From contig JAHQIY010000013.1 of assembly GCA_019054805.1 (NCBI GenBank), positions 2,604,001 to 2,668,000 of the forward strand: 64,000 nt of DNA. The letters are read 5' to 3'. The notes beneath the pieces are model-generated. The model was not told where the DNA came from, searched no databases, and saw only the letters and a list, made by a program, of their open reading frames with translations. Below, one piece after another: positions 53,832-63,990 of this stretch. This DNA comes from Brachionus manjavacas (taxonomy: Eukaryota; Rotifera; Eurotatoria; Ploima; Brachionidae). Position 1 is the first letter of the stretch. Each line of letters starts with the position of its first letter. The position numbers and the translations under genes were made by a program.

Positions 53832-54026
53832 ATGGTGCAACAAAGTATGTTGCAACTTCACCTAAAAAAATCATCAATCAATTTAAATTTTTTTGATGAT
53901 ATATTGTCGTGTTGCTGTTCTCTCAATGACTACAGCACCAACTCAAGTCAATTCATTCTTATTCTTTTTGTCATTATTTCTTTCTTTGCTTTTCTTTATA
54001 TGTTTTGGCTAGAAGCGGCCATTTAA
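53832..54026 (+). CDS. Candidate small membrane protein
   Basis: 64 codons from ATG (context GCAGCATGG, good for initiation) to TAA. The C-terminal third is one strong hydrophobic helix (FILILFVIISFFAFLYMFW) ending LEAAI; the N-terminal part is polar with three adjacent Cys (SCCCS). Base composition is less AT-biased than its flanks. The layout (short soluble part and one C-terminal transmembrane helix) is like tail-anchored micropeptides, but no sequence family is recognised and a chance ORF is possible. Confidence 0.35.
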   Translation: MVQQSMLQLHLKKSSINLNFFDDILSCCCSLNDYSTNSSQFILILFVIISFFAFLYMFWLEAAI

Positions 54027-54275
54027 TAAAGTAAAGTCATTAATATTTTATTATTTTGTATTAATACCGCGAACCACCGGATTTATTTAATATTCATAAC
54101 AATTGTCTTATTTTAACATTAGAATTTTATTAAGAAAAATTTATTTTTCTTTTTCAAAGATTCTAATTTTTCGAATAAATTTTCTGAAGTTTCCTCCTAT
54201 GATAGGACTAAAATTCAGAAGAATGTATGAGAATATCGAAGCAAGTTGTTCTTATTTTTTGTGTTGTTAAAATTT

Positions 54276-54790
54276 TTAATTTCTGTTGATTTGATTTTGG
54301 TCAATTATTTCGTTTATTACTTGATGCTTTTCATTATTGAGAATGATTTTGTCGTAGTATCTGTAAGTCAAATTTAAAAGCCGTGTCTTAATCATTTCTA
54401 ATTGTCTGTAAGTGAATAAATTCAGTGCTGTCCATGTAGTCAGAGCTAAGGCAAATGGGAAGAGTTTTGTTTTGGAAAATCTGAAGACGGTCAAATGATT
54501 CTTGGATGTAATAATTGCAATATGAGTGTATTTGAAAATCGAAAATTTTTTATGATTTAATAATAATTTTGCGTTTGATGACCAGAGTTTCATGAGGCTT
54601 AACTTTGGATTGAATGTCATACCAAGGAATGTTGGGTGTGCATCAAGAGATATTTCATGGTTATTTAGAGCTAGGTCCATTGAATACAGTCGCTCGTGGG
54701 ATGACTGTGTAGATAGTTTTTCTTGAGTTAAGTTTTAAACACCATTCTTCGTAGAATGAATATATTTTATCAATTTCCTTCTGTGTGATT
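54276..54790 (-). pseudogene. RT C-terminal fragment of another LINE family
   Basis: The minus strand reads ITQKEIDKIYSFYEEWCLKL, NSRKTIYTVI, then the open frame 54,276-54,680 (HPTFLGMTFNPKLSLMKLW, WTALNLFTYRQLEMIKTRLL). The W-x-x-x-L-N-x-x-K-T block followed by (F/Y)LG(M/I)xF(D/N)xxL is typical of the RT region just after YADD. It is not close to LINE-A, LINE-B or the CR1-like copy. Truncated at 54,790 next to a MITE. Confidence 0.65.
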
Positions 54791-54799
54791 GGTTTTGTG

Positions 54800-55017
54800 C
54801 ATCTCTAAACAAAGTTAACAATGTTAGCAATGTTTATGAGCGGTTTAAGTGGTGTTTAAGACACGCTTAAGCTTAAACTGTTTAAAGATTGTTTAAGCAT
54901 GTACAAATATGCAAATACTGTACATCTCTAAACAAAGTTAACAATGTTTCGAAACAATGCTTAAACAATGTTTATGAACGGTTTAAGCAGCCTGTTAACT
55001 TTGTTTAGAAACGTACT
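54800..55017. mobile_element. Small MITE with CTAAACAAAGTTAACA ends
   Basis: Left end CTCTAAACAAAGTTAACAATG (from 54,803) and right end, read inward, TTTCTAAACAAAGTTAACAGG (to about 55,012) are inverted. The left end plus neighbouring sequence is repeated in direct orientation at 54,923-54,975, so a terminal segment has been duplicated inside. GTTTAAGC-type sub-repeats are scattered through. No coding capacity. Confidence 0.6.
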
Positions 55018-55244
55018 GTAAATACATAAGGGTCTTCCTAATTAGCACAATTTCAGATCTAAGAAGCGCATCAAAAAAAACAGCTCATCTCCCTTAAAAA
55101 CGCATCAAAACTTTTCTAATTTATTCAGCGCATTTAAATTTAATATTTTATAAATCTCAAAAAAAAATTGTTTATGTTTACATTTAATTTTTATTTATTT
55201 CTTTATTTTAGAATTTTAGAATAATCCTCTTCATTAAAATAATA

Positions 55245-55296
55245 ATGCAAAATATTTTTGTCAACTATTTAAATGAAGGATGTTTTCATAATAATA

Positions 55297-55337
<41 letters not shown>

Positions 55338-55457
55338 TGTCCCTATTCTATTCTAGTGGATAATGAGGAGGCGCTCATCTTCTTGTCAAGTACCTTTTTG
55401 AGCAACCGCTTCGATCTGACACTGAGGCTACTGGATGTTTTAATAAATAATTTATAA
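55245..55457 (+). CDS. Small ORF with an Asn run
   Basis: 70 codons: MQNIFVNYLNEGCFHNNN, a microsatellite-coded Asn tract ((AAT)n, 55,286-55,337), then a less biased end (NEEALIFLSSTFLSNRFDLT, LRLLDVLIN). The C-terminal part is helix-like and its codons are not AT-only, so it may be a real exon or small gene; I do not recognise it. Confidence 0.3.
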
Positions 55458-55879
55458 CATAATAATTTTTACATTAAATTATTAAAAAATTAAATTTTAT
55501 TCTAATTAAATAAATTCAAAATAAGAGCAAGATGCAATAGCAATAGCAATAAAATAAAATTAATTGTGGAATCTTAAGAACACTCCTAAAATTTCGATTT
55601 TAGAGCGTTTTTGAGATAACCATACTACGGAACTTGACCTCCTAAAGTTCGACACAAAGAATACGGAATAAAAAAATTCAAAATAATTTATGAAAATATT
55701 TTTTTACAACTATTAACTGGTAAATAAAAACTAACTGAACTTTAATTATAAAACGTCTTTAATTATTTCAAATTACAAATTTTAATATGAAAATTAAATA
55801 AAATTAAATATAAGGAAGGATAAAAGTTTTAAAAAATTGAAATTTTACCGAGAAAGACAAATAAAAAAGTTTTTTAATA
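55458..55879. other. Spacer
   Basis: AT-rich, no recognised feature. Confidence 0.4.
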
Positions 55880-56190
55880 GCAAAGTGTCTATTGTTAATA
55901 AGCTTCCGAATTTCACTTACATGTTGACCAAATTTCGTTTCCTTAATTTAGGAACAAAAAATTCTGTAAGAATGGCTAATGATATTTTACTTTGAGACTC
56001 TTCGACTTGATAAAACTACTAATCCAGTTTATTTGATAGAGAGAGAGTCATATTTTTTTAATTTAAATAGAAATCATCTTGCTTTACCCGATCGAATGCT
56101 TTTTAAATATCAGACATTACTGTTCCAAATATATTTTTTGAATTGAATGCATTGATGGCAGTGTTTGTGAGTTTAAGAATATCCGAAAAA
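55880..56190 (-). pseudogene. Decayed LINE RT fragment
   Basis: The minus strand reads AINAFNSKNIFGTVMSDI, stop, KAFDRVKQDDF (RT motif A, near 56,110-56,080) and, in another frame, INWISSFIKSKSLKVKYH. Stops and frameshifts; only RT palm start is left. Confidence 0.65.
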
Positions 56191-56420
56191 TTACGTAAAA
56201 TTACGTATTACGTAATTTTACGAATTTTAATAAATATAAAAAGGGCCAAAAAAAACTGAAAAAGGCGATTTTTAGGAAATTTTCTTTTTTTTTTTAGAAA
56301 ATTAAAATGAAATTGAAAAAAAATTACGTAATTTTACGTAAATTTTTATTATATTAAATGGGAAAAATGGTAAATTTTAGTAAATTGTAGTAAAAAAACG
56401 AGAAAACATTGCTTGAAATT
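56191..56420. repeat. ACGTAATTTTACGT-rich palindromic segment
   Basis: TTACGTAAAATTACG and TTACGTAATTTTACG blocks near 56,190-56,225 face TTACGTAATTTTACGTAA near 56,320-56,342. The spacer and right flank (AAATGGTAAATTTTAGTAAA) resemble the GTAAAAT-rich segment at 22,765-23,070. Probably related MITE-like repeats. Confidence 0.45.
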
Positions 56421-57583
56421 ATTGAAAATTAAACTCTAAGTAAAATGCTAGAAAGTTAAGAATAATTTTATAATGACAATTTTTTTTAATTATTCTAAAG
56501 CTACTTAACTGATCAATCTGTATTATCTCTCGTATTCGTCTTGTACCTCAGTTTCGTCTCTGTAACTTTTATTGTAGTTCCTTAATTTATCTCTCGATTT
56601 TTGCGCAATTAGCTACCATTGATGGCTTCCGATGAAGCCAAAAGCTCTCTTGCTGTTGCTCTTTATTATTATTTTATTATTTATTTAGTTAGTTTAAGTA
56701 CCGCTTGCCGGTCAAATTAAATAAAAATGAAAATATAAAAAATAGAGTCAAATTGAGTATAAAATTAAATAAAATAAATATTGCAAGAAAATAATGAAAT
56801 ATTTTTTTTATTTTTTAAGATTTGTAGAGTGACATTAATTTGAAAAAAAAAGATTCGCTCAAGTAGTCATACACATTAAAAATCGTAGAGTCTAGAAAGA
56901 GAATAAAATATACTCAGATGATAAATGACAATTATAATTTCGCTTATTGTTTATTTTATTCAAAATTTTTTGTTTTTATTTTCAAGTATAATTGTTTCGC
57001 TTTATTTTATTCATTGCAGAGAAATAAAAAATGAATCTGTTTCAAATAAATGTGATACTATTTATTAATTTTGTTATTGTTTGTTAAAAATAACCCTTTT
57101 AGTATATATAAAATTCATCTCTATAATTAAAATATTTAAGTTTCATATTCACTTGATTAAGTTTCGTGATTCGTGACTTCTCTAAGAATATTAAAGTATA
57201 TAAATTTAAATAAAATAATCAAAATTGATTACTCCAAACCTATATTAATTTTTGAAGAATCACAACTTGTCATGTGAGTCTCAAATTCTTACTTATTCAA
57301 ATACATTTCAAATAAATTGTTTAAAATTTGTTCCTTTATAACTCTTTTATACTAGGTTTACAAAGAAGACAAAAAACTAAATTTTTTTGAATAAATGTTT
57401 AATATAAGCAAAGTAAAATTCATTATAGAATTTCAAAATTTCAAATATGCTCAAAATATTTTAAATGCGTAATTTATTCTTTTGCTAAAATAAACGCGAT
57501 CTTCTTTTTTGGAATTTTAAATTGCTTAAACATTGCTTTTGGAGTCAAAAATTCTGAAATCTGCAGTAAAAAAATTGGGAACG
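56421..57583. other. AT-rich region with two repeat ends
   Basis: 56,614-56,690 is a GCTACCAT-hairpin-(ATT)n end of the family also at 41,262 and 63,905. 56,690-56,730 (TTTATTTAGTTAGTTTAAGT, CCGCTTGCCGG) looks like a reversed LINE tail with hairpin. The rest is AT-rich without a gene. Confidence 0.45.
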
Positions 57584-57585
57584 TA

Positions 57586-58234
57586 TCGATCCATAGAAAA
57601 AATGTTAATAGAAAAAAGACAAATTTTTCGTCGAAATCTTCCATAGAAAATTATTACATAGAAAATTTAACATAGAAAATTTTACATAGAAAATTTAACA
57701 TAGAAAATTTTACATAGAAAATTTAACATAGAAAATTTTACATAGAAAATTATAACATAGAAAAAAGTCCATAGAAATTTTATAGTAGAAAATTAACATA
57801 TTTTTTTTTATTGTAATTCTTTTTCAAAACATATTTTAATCATATTTTATTTTTTTTTTGATACTTTTGCTTGTAATAGATTTAAATAAATTGAAAAAAA
57901 TTAAGCCAAAAATTTTTTTTTCCTATTTTTTCTCTATTTTTCTAAATTTTTATTATTCAAAATATACTTTAAAGATTAATAAATATATTTTGTATGTATT
58001 TTTTTCTATGTTAATTTTCAATTAATTTTTTTAGATTTTTTGAGAAAAAATAGAAAAAAAAATTTTTTGGCTTTATTGTTTTTGAATTTATTTAAATCTA
58101 TTACATGCAAATGTACCAAAAAAAAATAAAATATGATTAAAATATGTTTTGAAAAAGAATTACAATAAAAAAAAATAAGAAGATTTTGACGAAAAATTTG
58201 TCTTTTTTCTATTAACATTTTTTCTATGGATCGA
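57586..58234. mobile_element. TA-flanked MITE, TCGATCCATAG ends, long inverted repeats
   Basis: 649 bp between TA and TA (57,584-57,585; 58,235-58,236). Arms are inverted nearly to the centre: the outer ~60 bp (TCGATCCATAGAAAAAATGT and on) match with few changes, and inner blocks (ATTGTAATTCTTTTTCAAAA, ACATATTTTAATCATATTTT) also match. Only the left arm carries about ten tandem copies of CATAGAAAATT(T/A) at 57,644-57,755, so that array arose after the element formed. No coding capacity. Confidence 0.75.
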
Positions 58235-58236
58235 TA

Positions 58237-58450
58237 TTGTGCCAAAAAATTTTGAGCATTTTTGAAATTGATCTTAAATTTAATTTCCTTTATTATAAAT
58301 TTAAAAAAGAAAAAAGCAAAGTAAAAAAACTCTTTCTCTTTTTGAATTATTTAGAAGTTGAAACTTAAAAAGGCCATTAATAATAATAACAAAGAAGTTA
58401 AACCAAAACAAACTGTGAATTAAACTGGTCCTTTAGATTATTGACTTAGA
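58237..58450. other. Spacer between two MITEs
   Basis: AT-rich; nothing recognised. Confidence 0.4.
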
Positions 58451-58458
58451 TCTATTAT

Positions 58459-58968
58459 CAGAGTTGTTTAAAAGTCCCAAAAAAAGTCTAAGTCATCAAA
58501 AAAAAAGTCCAAGTCAGGACTTTTAAATTTTTTTTTTTTTTTAAATAAAATTTATTTGCTCTTTTTTTTTTTTAAACTTTCAATCATCTCAGAAAATTTC
58601 AATCAAAGTTAGTTGACTTGAGCTACATGGAATGGTTCTTTCCTTGTTAATAGAATTTTCTTCTTCCTGCCAAGGGCCTATATTTTTCAATTACTAGACT
58701 AGATTTAATTTTATAATATCTGGTGGAGTAAGAAGGGAGCAATTGACACTTTTTAATTTCATTACTTAAACACAAGTTACTTTTGTTGCTGTAATACTAA
58801 AAAGATTTAAAATGATAGATGATACAACAGAGATGTTCCGCTTTTTTTTGACTTGGACTTTTTTTTGAAAAAAAAATTTTAAAGTCTTTGGTGGGGCTTT
58901 TGAAAAAAAAAAAAAAATAAGTCTTGACTTTGACTTGACTTGAGACTTGTGACTTTTAAACAACTCTG
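58459..58968. mobile_element. hAT MITE with perfect 8-bp target duplication
   Basis: 510 bp. The terminal inverted repeats are CAGAGTTGTTTAAAAGTC (58,459-58,476) and its exact complement (58,951-58,968). TCTATTAT flanks it on both sides (58,451-58,458; 58,969-58,976). CAGAG ends and an 8-bp duplication are hallmarks of hAT elements. Internally there are AAGTC(T/C)AAGTC and GACTTGACTT repeats. No transposase. Confidence 0.85.
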
Positions 58969-59036
58969 TCTATTATTCATTAAAAATAAAGTTAAAATCT
59001 AATTAAATTGTAAATATCCAAGTCCGGACTAAATAA

Positions 59037-59395
59037 AAAGAGAAAAAACTTTTAGTTTGGGTAATTGTGTCTTCCAAAGGAATCTCAGACAATATATCTC
59101 TGAAAGTAGCAATGCAATAGAGCAGGAGATTGCTTCCCTTCATCAATAAACATCATTCAGACTAAGATTAATTCAGACTAAGAATGAAAGGTTTCGAATT
59201 GTCAAAATTCGAAGAAATGATAAATACAGGAAAGCTTTAAATTCTTTTTCTAAATCACTTGGCCTTAGTCTAAATTCTTAGTAAAAATTGAAGAAGTTTT
59301 AACTTTGAAAAAATTCCGGAAACTCTGCCTTCCGCTGTTAGTCTAAGAGAAAGGGGCACTTGTCTGTTGATATTCGAAAAAATAAAGTCTTTAGA
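59037..59395 (+). other. Possible decayed coding fragment
   Basis: Less AT-biased than its surroundings. Broken frames give RQYISESSNAIEQEIASLHQ, KNERFRIVKIRRNDKYRKAL and PETLPSAVSLREKGHLSVDI, which look protein-like but I cannot place them. The repeated CATTCAGACTAAGA / ATTCAGACTAAGA lies at 59,152-59,182. Confidence 0.3.
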
Positions 59396-60384
59396 ATTTT
59401 TTATTATTCAAATTTTGACAAAAATTAACAATAATTATAAAAAGTGATTTTTTGGGTATTAATTTGATTTAACAGCTGAAAATGTTCCAATATTTGAATA
59501 ATTTTGATCTGAAAAATAGCATGAGACCGCATTTTAAATTTTTTTCACAGTTAAAATCACACCATAAATTATTATAATAATTTATTTAAAAGAATAAAAA
59601 AACAAAAAAAAATGAATAAAAAAACTCTCAAAATGCTTTTTATTTCTTAAAATTTTAAAAACAAAAAGACAGATTGGTGATTAGACTTTTGTCAAAAATA
59701 AATTTTTTAAGGATGTAAAATAAATATAAAATTTGCTTTTAAAAATAAAATCCAAATTATCATAAAAAAAATTAATTTAAATTTATAAAATAAATCATAT
59801 TTTTTAAATAATTTACGCACTGTAAATTAAGTTAATTTTTTTAATTACGGGCGTCGTGATTTTAAGTTATCAATTAATTGTGGAAATAAATAAGAAAAGG
59901 TCATATCACTAAATTTTAATATTTTTTTTAGATTGTAGGTCCATCAAATATCTTAATTTTTAAAGAAAAAAGCTAATAATTTAGATAAAAACGAAGGTAA
60001 AACGAAAATAATTTATTTTTCTAAGAAATTTTCTACAGTATTTAAAACTTTAGCCAAAAAATCAAATTCAAAGATTTTGTGTAAACAATTTTAATAATAA
60101 TTAGAATTTTTTTAAGTGTAGGCCTGCTGAAATATATAATTAATGAAAGACAATAGTCAAAATAAGGTAAGAATCAAAAATACTTTGCAAACTATTTTTA
60201 TTTTTACTGTTTATTGTTTATTTTCTTTTTGCTTTTAGGCAACCTTTTCTTAAGCTATTATTTGGTAGAATTATATTTTTTTCATTCACATATATCAAAA
60301 AAAAAGTTAAAACAACGAAAAAACTTGATTTAAAAAAATAAAAAAATTTATGATTAAAAATTGATCAATTTTTAAAGTTAATGA
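59396..60384. other. AT-rich region
   Basis: No recognised gene, repeat end or RNA. Confidence 0.45.
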
Positions 60385-60720
60385 ACTTGAGGAACTAAAT
60401 TTTCAAAATTATTTTGTTGAGTCAATTCGGTCACTCTCGTCGAATTCAGCATAACAACAGGTGCCATATTGGTGCATGTTGTTCCTAAAGGAAATGGCTT
60501 AAAACGGCATTTATTGTGTTGAAAACTGTTTAGGTCCTCTTGTTCAAGTGATCAATACCCAAAGACCGACATCAGGTATCAAAAATATGAAAATTTTGTA
60601 TCACACTGTTCGACCTCATATTCAAAAAAAAATTTTTGGTGGTGTGGAACAAAAAAATGTTGACCCGGTCGCACTTTTGAAAAAAAAGGCAATTTCATGA
60701 TCATGATCACATTTTCAAAA
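60385..60720 (+). pseudogene. Mariner transposase fragment
   Basis: Reads ENCLGPLVQVINTQRPTSGI then KNMKILYHTVRPH, matching the N-C-L-x-P-(L/V)-x-x-x-(I/L)-x-x-Q-R-P-x-S-G and H-D-N-A-R-P-H blocks of mariner transposases. The catalytic Asp block is mutated (YHTVRPH in place of HDNARPH) and stops occur upstream. No terminal repeats seen. Confidence 0.7.
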
Positions 60721-61029
60721 CTTAATAGATGAAAATCTAAATAAAATTGATGAAAAAAGCTTTTTCAAAATACTTTTTAATTAAACACAAAATATTTTTT
60801 ATTTAAATAAAATAATAAACTATTTTTTTTTACACAATTTATCTTTAATTGACTTTTATAAAAAATTTTAACTTTTTGGACTCCTGTAAATTGAATCATG
60901 TAGAACTTTTTGCGCTTTTGAATTTGAGCTATTAATCATTATCGTAGCTAAAAAATTGACCATTCTGCAGTGACTTGAAAACTAAGTGACTGGTTATCAC
61001 TTGCAAGTTTCCCATGTGCATAACCTATC

Positions 61030-61170
61030 GAATCTTTGACCTTTTTTTGATCTGTAAAAGCCAAAGTCAAGAAAATTTCAAGATCTATCTAGTGGTACTT
61101 TCGGTTTTGCATAATTCGAAAAATTCATTGCAAAAAACCCATTTGAAAAACGTCAAAAAATGGGTTTTTT
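61030..61170 (+). repeat. Dispersed ~130-bp repeat
   Basis: Shares GATCTGTAA(A/T)AGC, CAAGATCTATCTA(T/G)TGGTA, TCGAAAAATTCAT and GTCAAAAAATGG, in the same order, with the sequences at 20,900-21,110 (inverted), 27,640-27,830 and 30,860-31,050 inside the duplicated blocks. This copy is diverged (roughly 70 % by eye). Origin unknown. Confidence 0.6.
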
Positions 61171-62016
61171 AAAGAAAAATTTAAAATCCACAGTAAAGCA
61201 TAATATTAAATAAAATATTTTTAAAAAATTGAAAAAAAACACCTTTTTTTAAATTAAAAATTTTTATCTGAAATCACATTTGATCATAAACTTGCCAAAA
61301 AAAATTGGCTTCCCAAATCACAGAGATTCTTAATTCTATTCTTAAATAAGAGAATCAAAAGACCTTTAATAGGTGGAGTGAAAGAAAGAAACTTTGAATA
61401 GAAAATACGTAAATTTTTTTTCTACCTTTATAATTATTTGGTTCTGTATTTTTAGTGATGCTATAAGAAATTTAGATAAAAAAAGATGCTTTTATTTTTA
61501 TTTATTTGTTCATCTGTACCGGGCTAAAGATTCTTCAGTTAAAAAAAAAAGAAAAGCCAGCTCAATAGACATTATTGTCAGGTTTTGGCAAATTTATTTT
61601 TTTTTAAAGTTAAGCCAAAATATATATTCAAACAAATTCTTCAAAAAAACCTTAAATGCAGGAATTTCAAACTTGATGAAAATTGGTTGTTTTTTTACAA
61701 GGTTACCTCTGTTTCTACATTTGATTAGAATAATTTCAAAATACCTGATTCAAAACTGACACACATTTTAGCCAAGCTTGTGGAGCCAAGAAAATTTGAG
61801 TTTAACGCTTAAAAAATTCACTTTGTCATCGAAAAAACAAAGAAACTTTCTATACAATGTGTTTTATTAACTTTTCTAGCCTAGTGAAGCTCACATGATG
61901 CGTAAAGTGCTTTGTTGTGCAATTCTGACTCATGTTTGGAGCAATAGACTTAGAAAAAAGAGCTTTAAATATTTTTATTTTTTTTAAGAAAATTGTTTAA
62001 TTTAAATGTAGTAAGA
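61171..62016. other. Spacer upstream of bZIP 2
   Basis: 61,495-61,540 is a reversed LINE tail (TTTATTTGTTCATCTGTACC, GGGCTAAAGATTCTTC). The open frame 61,394-61,759 spans it and is not a gene. AGCCTAGTGAAGCTCACA at 61,878-61,895 is repeated exactly in the bZIP coding end (62,349-62,366). Confidence 0.45.
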
Positions 62017-62391
62017 ATGAAGACAAATTTGCATAAGCTTGTTCCGAGCGAGGTAGAAAAAGCTCGAGAGCGGAATAGGGTGGCGGCTAAAAAAAGAAGA
62101 CTAAAGGAAAAGCTCATCGAGAGCAAAAGGCAGAGCGTGTCGGAATTAGCCGCCGAGGAAAATGCTCAACTAAAAAACAAGATCATTTTCCTAAATCAAG
62201 TAAAAGAGTTAATGCAGCGTCATATTGATTATCAGCGGACACTGAGCCAAAGCACTGCAATCAATTTGCTGGGAGACGAAAGCTTTCACCTATATGACAT
62301 TAGCCTGGATATTATTGATGGCATTTTGGCTGAAGAAAACCCAGATAAGCCTAGTGAAGCTCACAACTCTGATCTGTATCAGTTTTTTTAA
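62017..62391 (+). CDS. bZIP transcription factor 2
   Basis: 124 residues from ATG 62,017; the frame stays open upstream to a TTG at 61,993 but the paralog's start favours 62,017. Basic region ARERNRVAAKKRRLK with N20-x7-R28, then the zipper helix (L29, L33, L44, L52, L59, V62, L65). The C-terminal motif LYDISLDIIDGIL (92-104) matches bZIP 1. Single exon, opposite strand to bZIP 1, about 9 kb away, so a dispersed duplication. It ends DLYQFF. Expected to act in the nucleus as a homo- or heterodimer, possibly with bZIP 1; that is inference. Confidence 0.85.
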   Translation: MKTNLHKLVPSEVEKARERNRVAAKKRRLKEKLIESKRQSVSELAAEENAQLKNKIIFLNQVKELMQRHIDYQRTLSQSTAINLLGDESFHLYDISLDIIDGILAEENPDKPSEAHNSDLYQFF

Positions 62392-63900
62392 CTCGATTTT
62401 TTTTAAATCGACTTAATTACTAAAGTATTGGGAATTTTTTTTTTTGGTAATAAAAAAAATATTTGGTGTAAAATTAAGAGTAAAATTAAAATAAAAACAA
62501 TTTTATTAAATTTTAATTAAAAAATGTAAGTCGTATAAAAATTTTTTTCTATTTTTTAAATTTTAATAAAATTTTTCTAGCTTAATTTTTATTTTTATTC
62601 AAATTTGAAGAACTGGAAGAACGAGTCTCGGATGGCATTGATTAAATAAGTATGCTAGCTGGGCTTCAATAGCTTAAAATTTTTAAACTAAATTTAATGT
62701 CCAATTTAGAGTTAAATTTGGAAAAAAAATTCAGAGCAGAAAATTCAAAACAGACTCGTTAAGGTTTAAATACACGATATCAGGTAGAATTATGTAAGAA
62801 ATTTCGAAATGCTTGACGCATTTCGTCATTAAATCCGTCATTTAAATCCAATCAATGGAATGTGCTTCTGTGTTGGCAACGACAACATAAAAGCATTATT
62901 TTTAAACATTTTATTAGGATTTATTTTAACCTGTCTAATCAAAAATGAATTCGTCAAGTATTTTTTTCATTAAATGTCTGATAGAAAATCAAATATGTAA
63001 AATACATAAAGAGGCAAAATTTAAACAAAGTCTTTTTCGCTTTTTCTGATCTACCTGTGCCAAGAATTTGATTTGGAAGCACAGTATAGGCTGCTGCTGG
63101 GATATTTCTTTAAGATTGAAATCTGAATTGTGTGTTTGCGCATGTAATTTTTATAAAAAAATATTTTCCTCTTATAGTAAATCTAATGAAAAATTTAATT
63201 AAAATTTAATAATAAATATTCGCGCAAGAAAAGAGGCTATGCCTTGGCAAAATGTATACTTTTGCGAGTATAAACAATTAAAGGAGAGTTTCTTTCGACT
63301 TTTTTGTACAATGAATTTTATAATTTATAAAAATTTTTTGATATAATTTTAAATGAAAAAATTTGGTATGATTAATTATTTCTTGCTACTAAACATTTTT
63401 TTTGTACACATTAAGGATATTGTCTTTTTCTAAAGAATAGAATATATGTTAAAAATTAAGAGTTTAAAGTAATTTTTAAATTTTGTATTAATAAAATTTT
63501 TAAATTTCACATTGTTTTTACTTTTACTTATTTTAATTGTTTTTAAATAATTTCTCTAAAATATTTTGTTTTTTTTTAGGTAAAAATATCAAAAAGTGAA
63601 ATCATAAACAATGAAAACTCACAATTATAAATTATATTATTTATTAGTTTTTGTTCGCCTAGTATACATCTTTTTTTTAATTTAAAGTTTTTTTTTTATT
63701 CATTAAATACCTGTCAAAATCAGGTAAAAAAATGCCGAATGATCTGCAAAAATGATCAAATATTTGCACTAAATTAAGAGTTGATTGCTATCCCAGCATC
63801 TAGCTAGCTATGCACTTCTGAGAATTATGTCCTCCTTACCGATTGTTGACAGAAGAGCGCTTTCTCTTTTCTCTTTTAGGAGTGATATAAATGATTTAAA
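62392..63900. other. AT-rich region downstream of bZIP 2
   Basis: No recognised gene or repeat end. A few less biased stretches (62,760-62,900; 63,030-63,140) have no long open frame. Confidence 0.45.
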
Positions 63901-63990
63901 ATATCATCAACAGTTATAATAATAATAATAATGAGCTACGGCAAACAGGCTAGATGTCTTACTAGAAAGACTCTATGGTAGCTAGAAGCA
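63901..63990 (-). repeat. Hairpin-(ATT)n repeat end
   Basis: Read on the minus strand: GCTTCTAGCTACCATAGAGT, then TTTGCCGTAGCTCATTATTA and more ATT units. Same layout as 41,262-41,333 and 56,614-56,690. It continues toward the window edge. Confidence 0.5.

Noticed and set aside
57644-57755. CRISPR-like array (regular CATAGAAAATT repeats)
   Set aside because: Units of about 11 bp follow each other without unique spacers, inside a MITE arm in a eukaryotic genome; it is a simple tandem repeat.
58018-58245. 75-codon minus frame (and 58,766-58,963)
   Set aside because: Lie inside MITE arms; Lys/Phe-only composition from A/T runs.
61394-61759. 121-codon open frame
   Set aside because: Starts at a non-ATG codon, runs across a reversed LINE tail and poly-A, low complexity.
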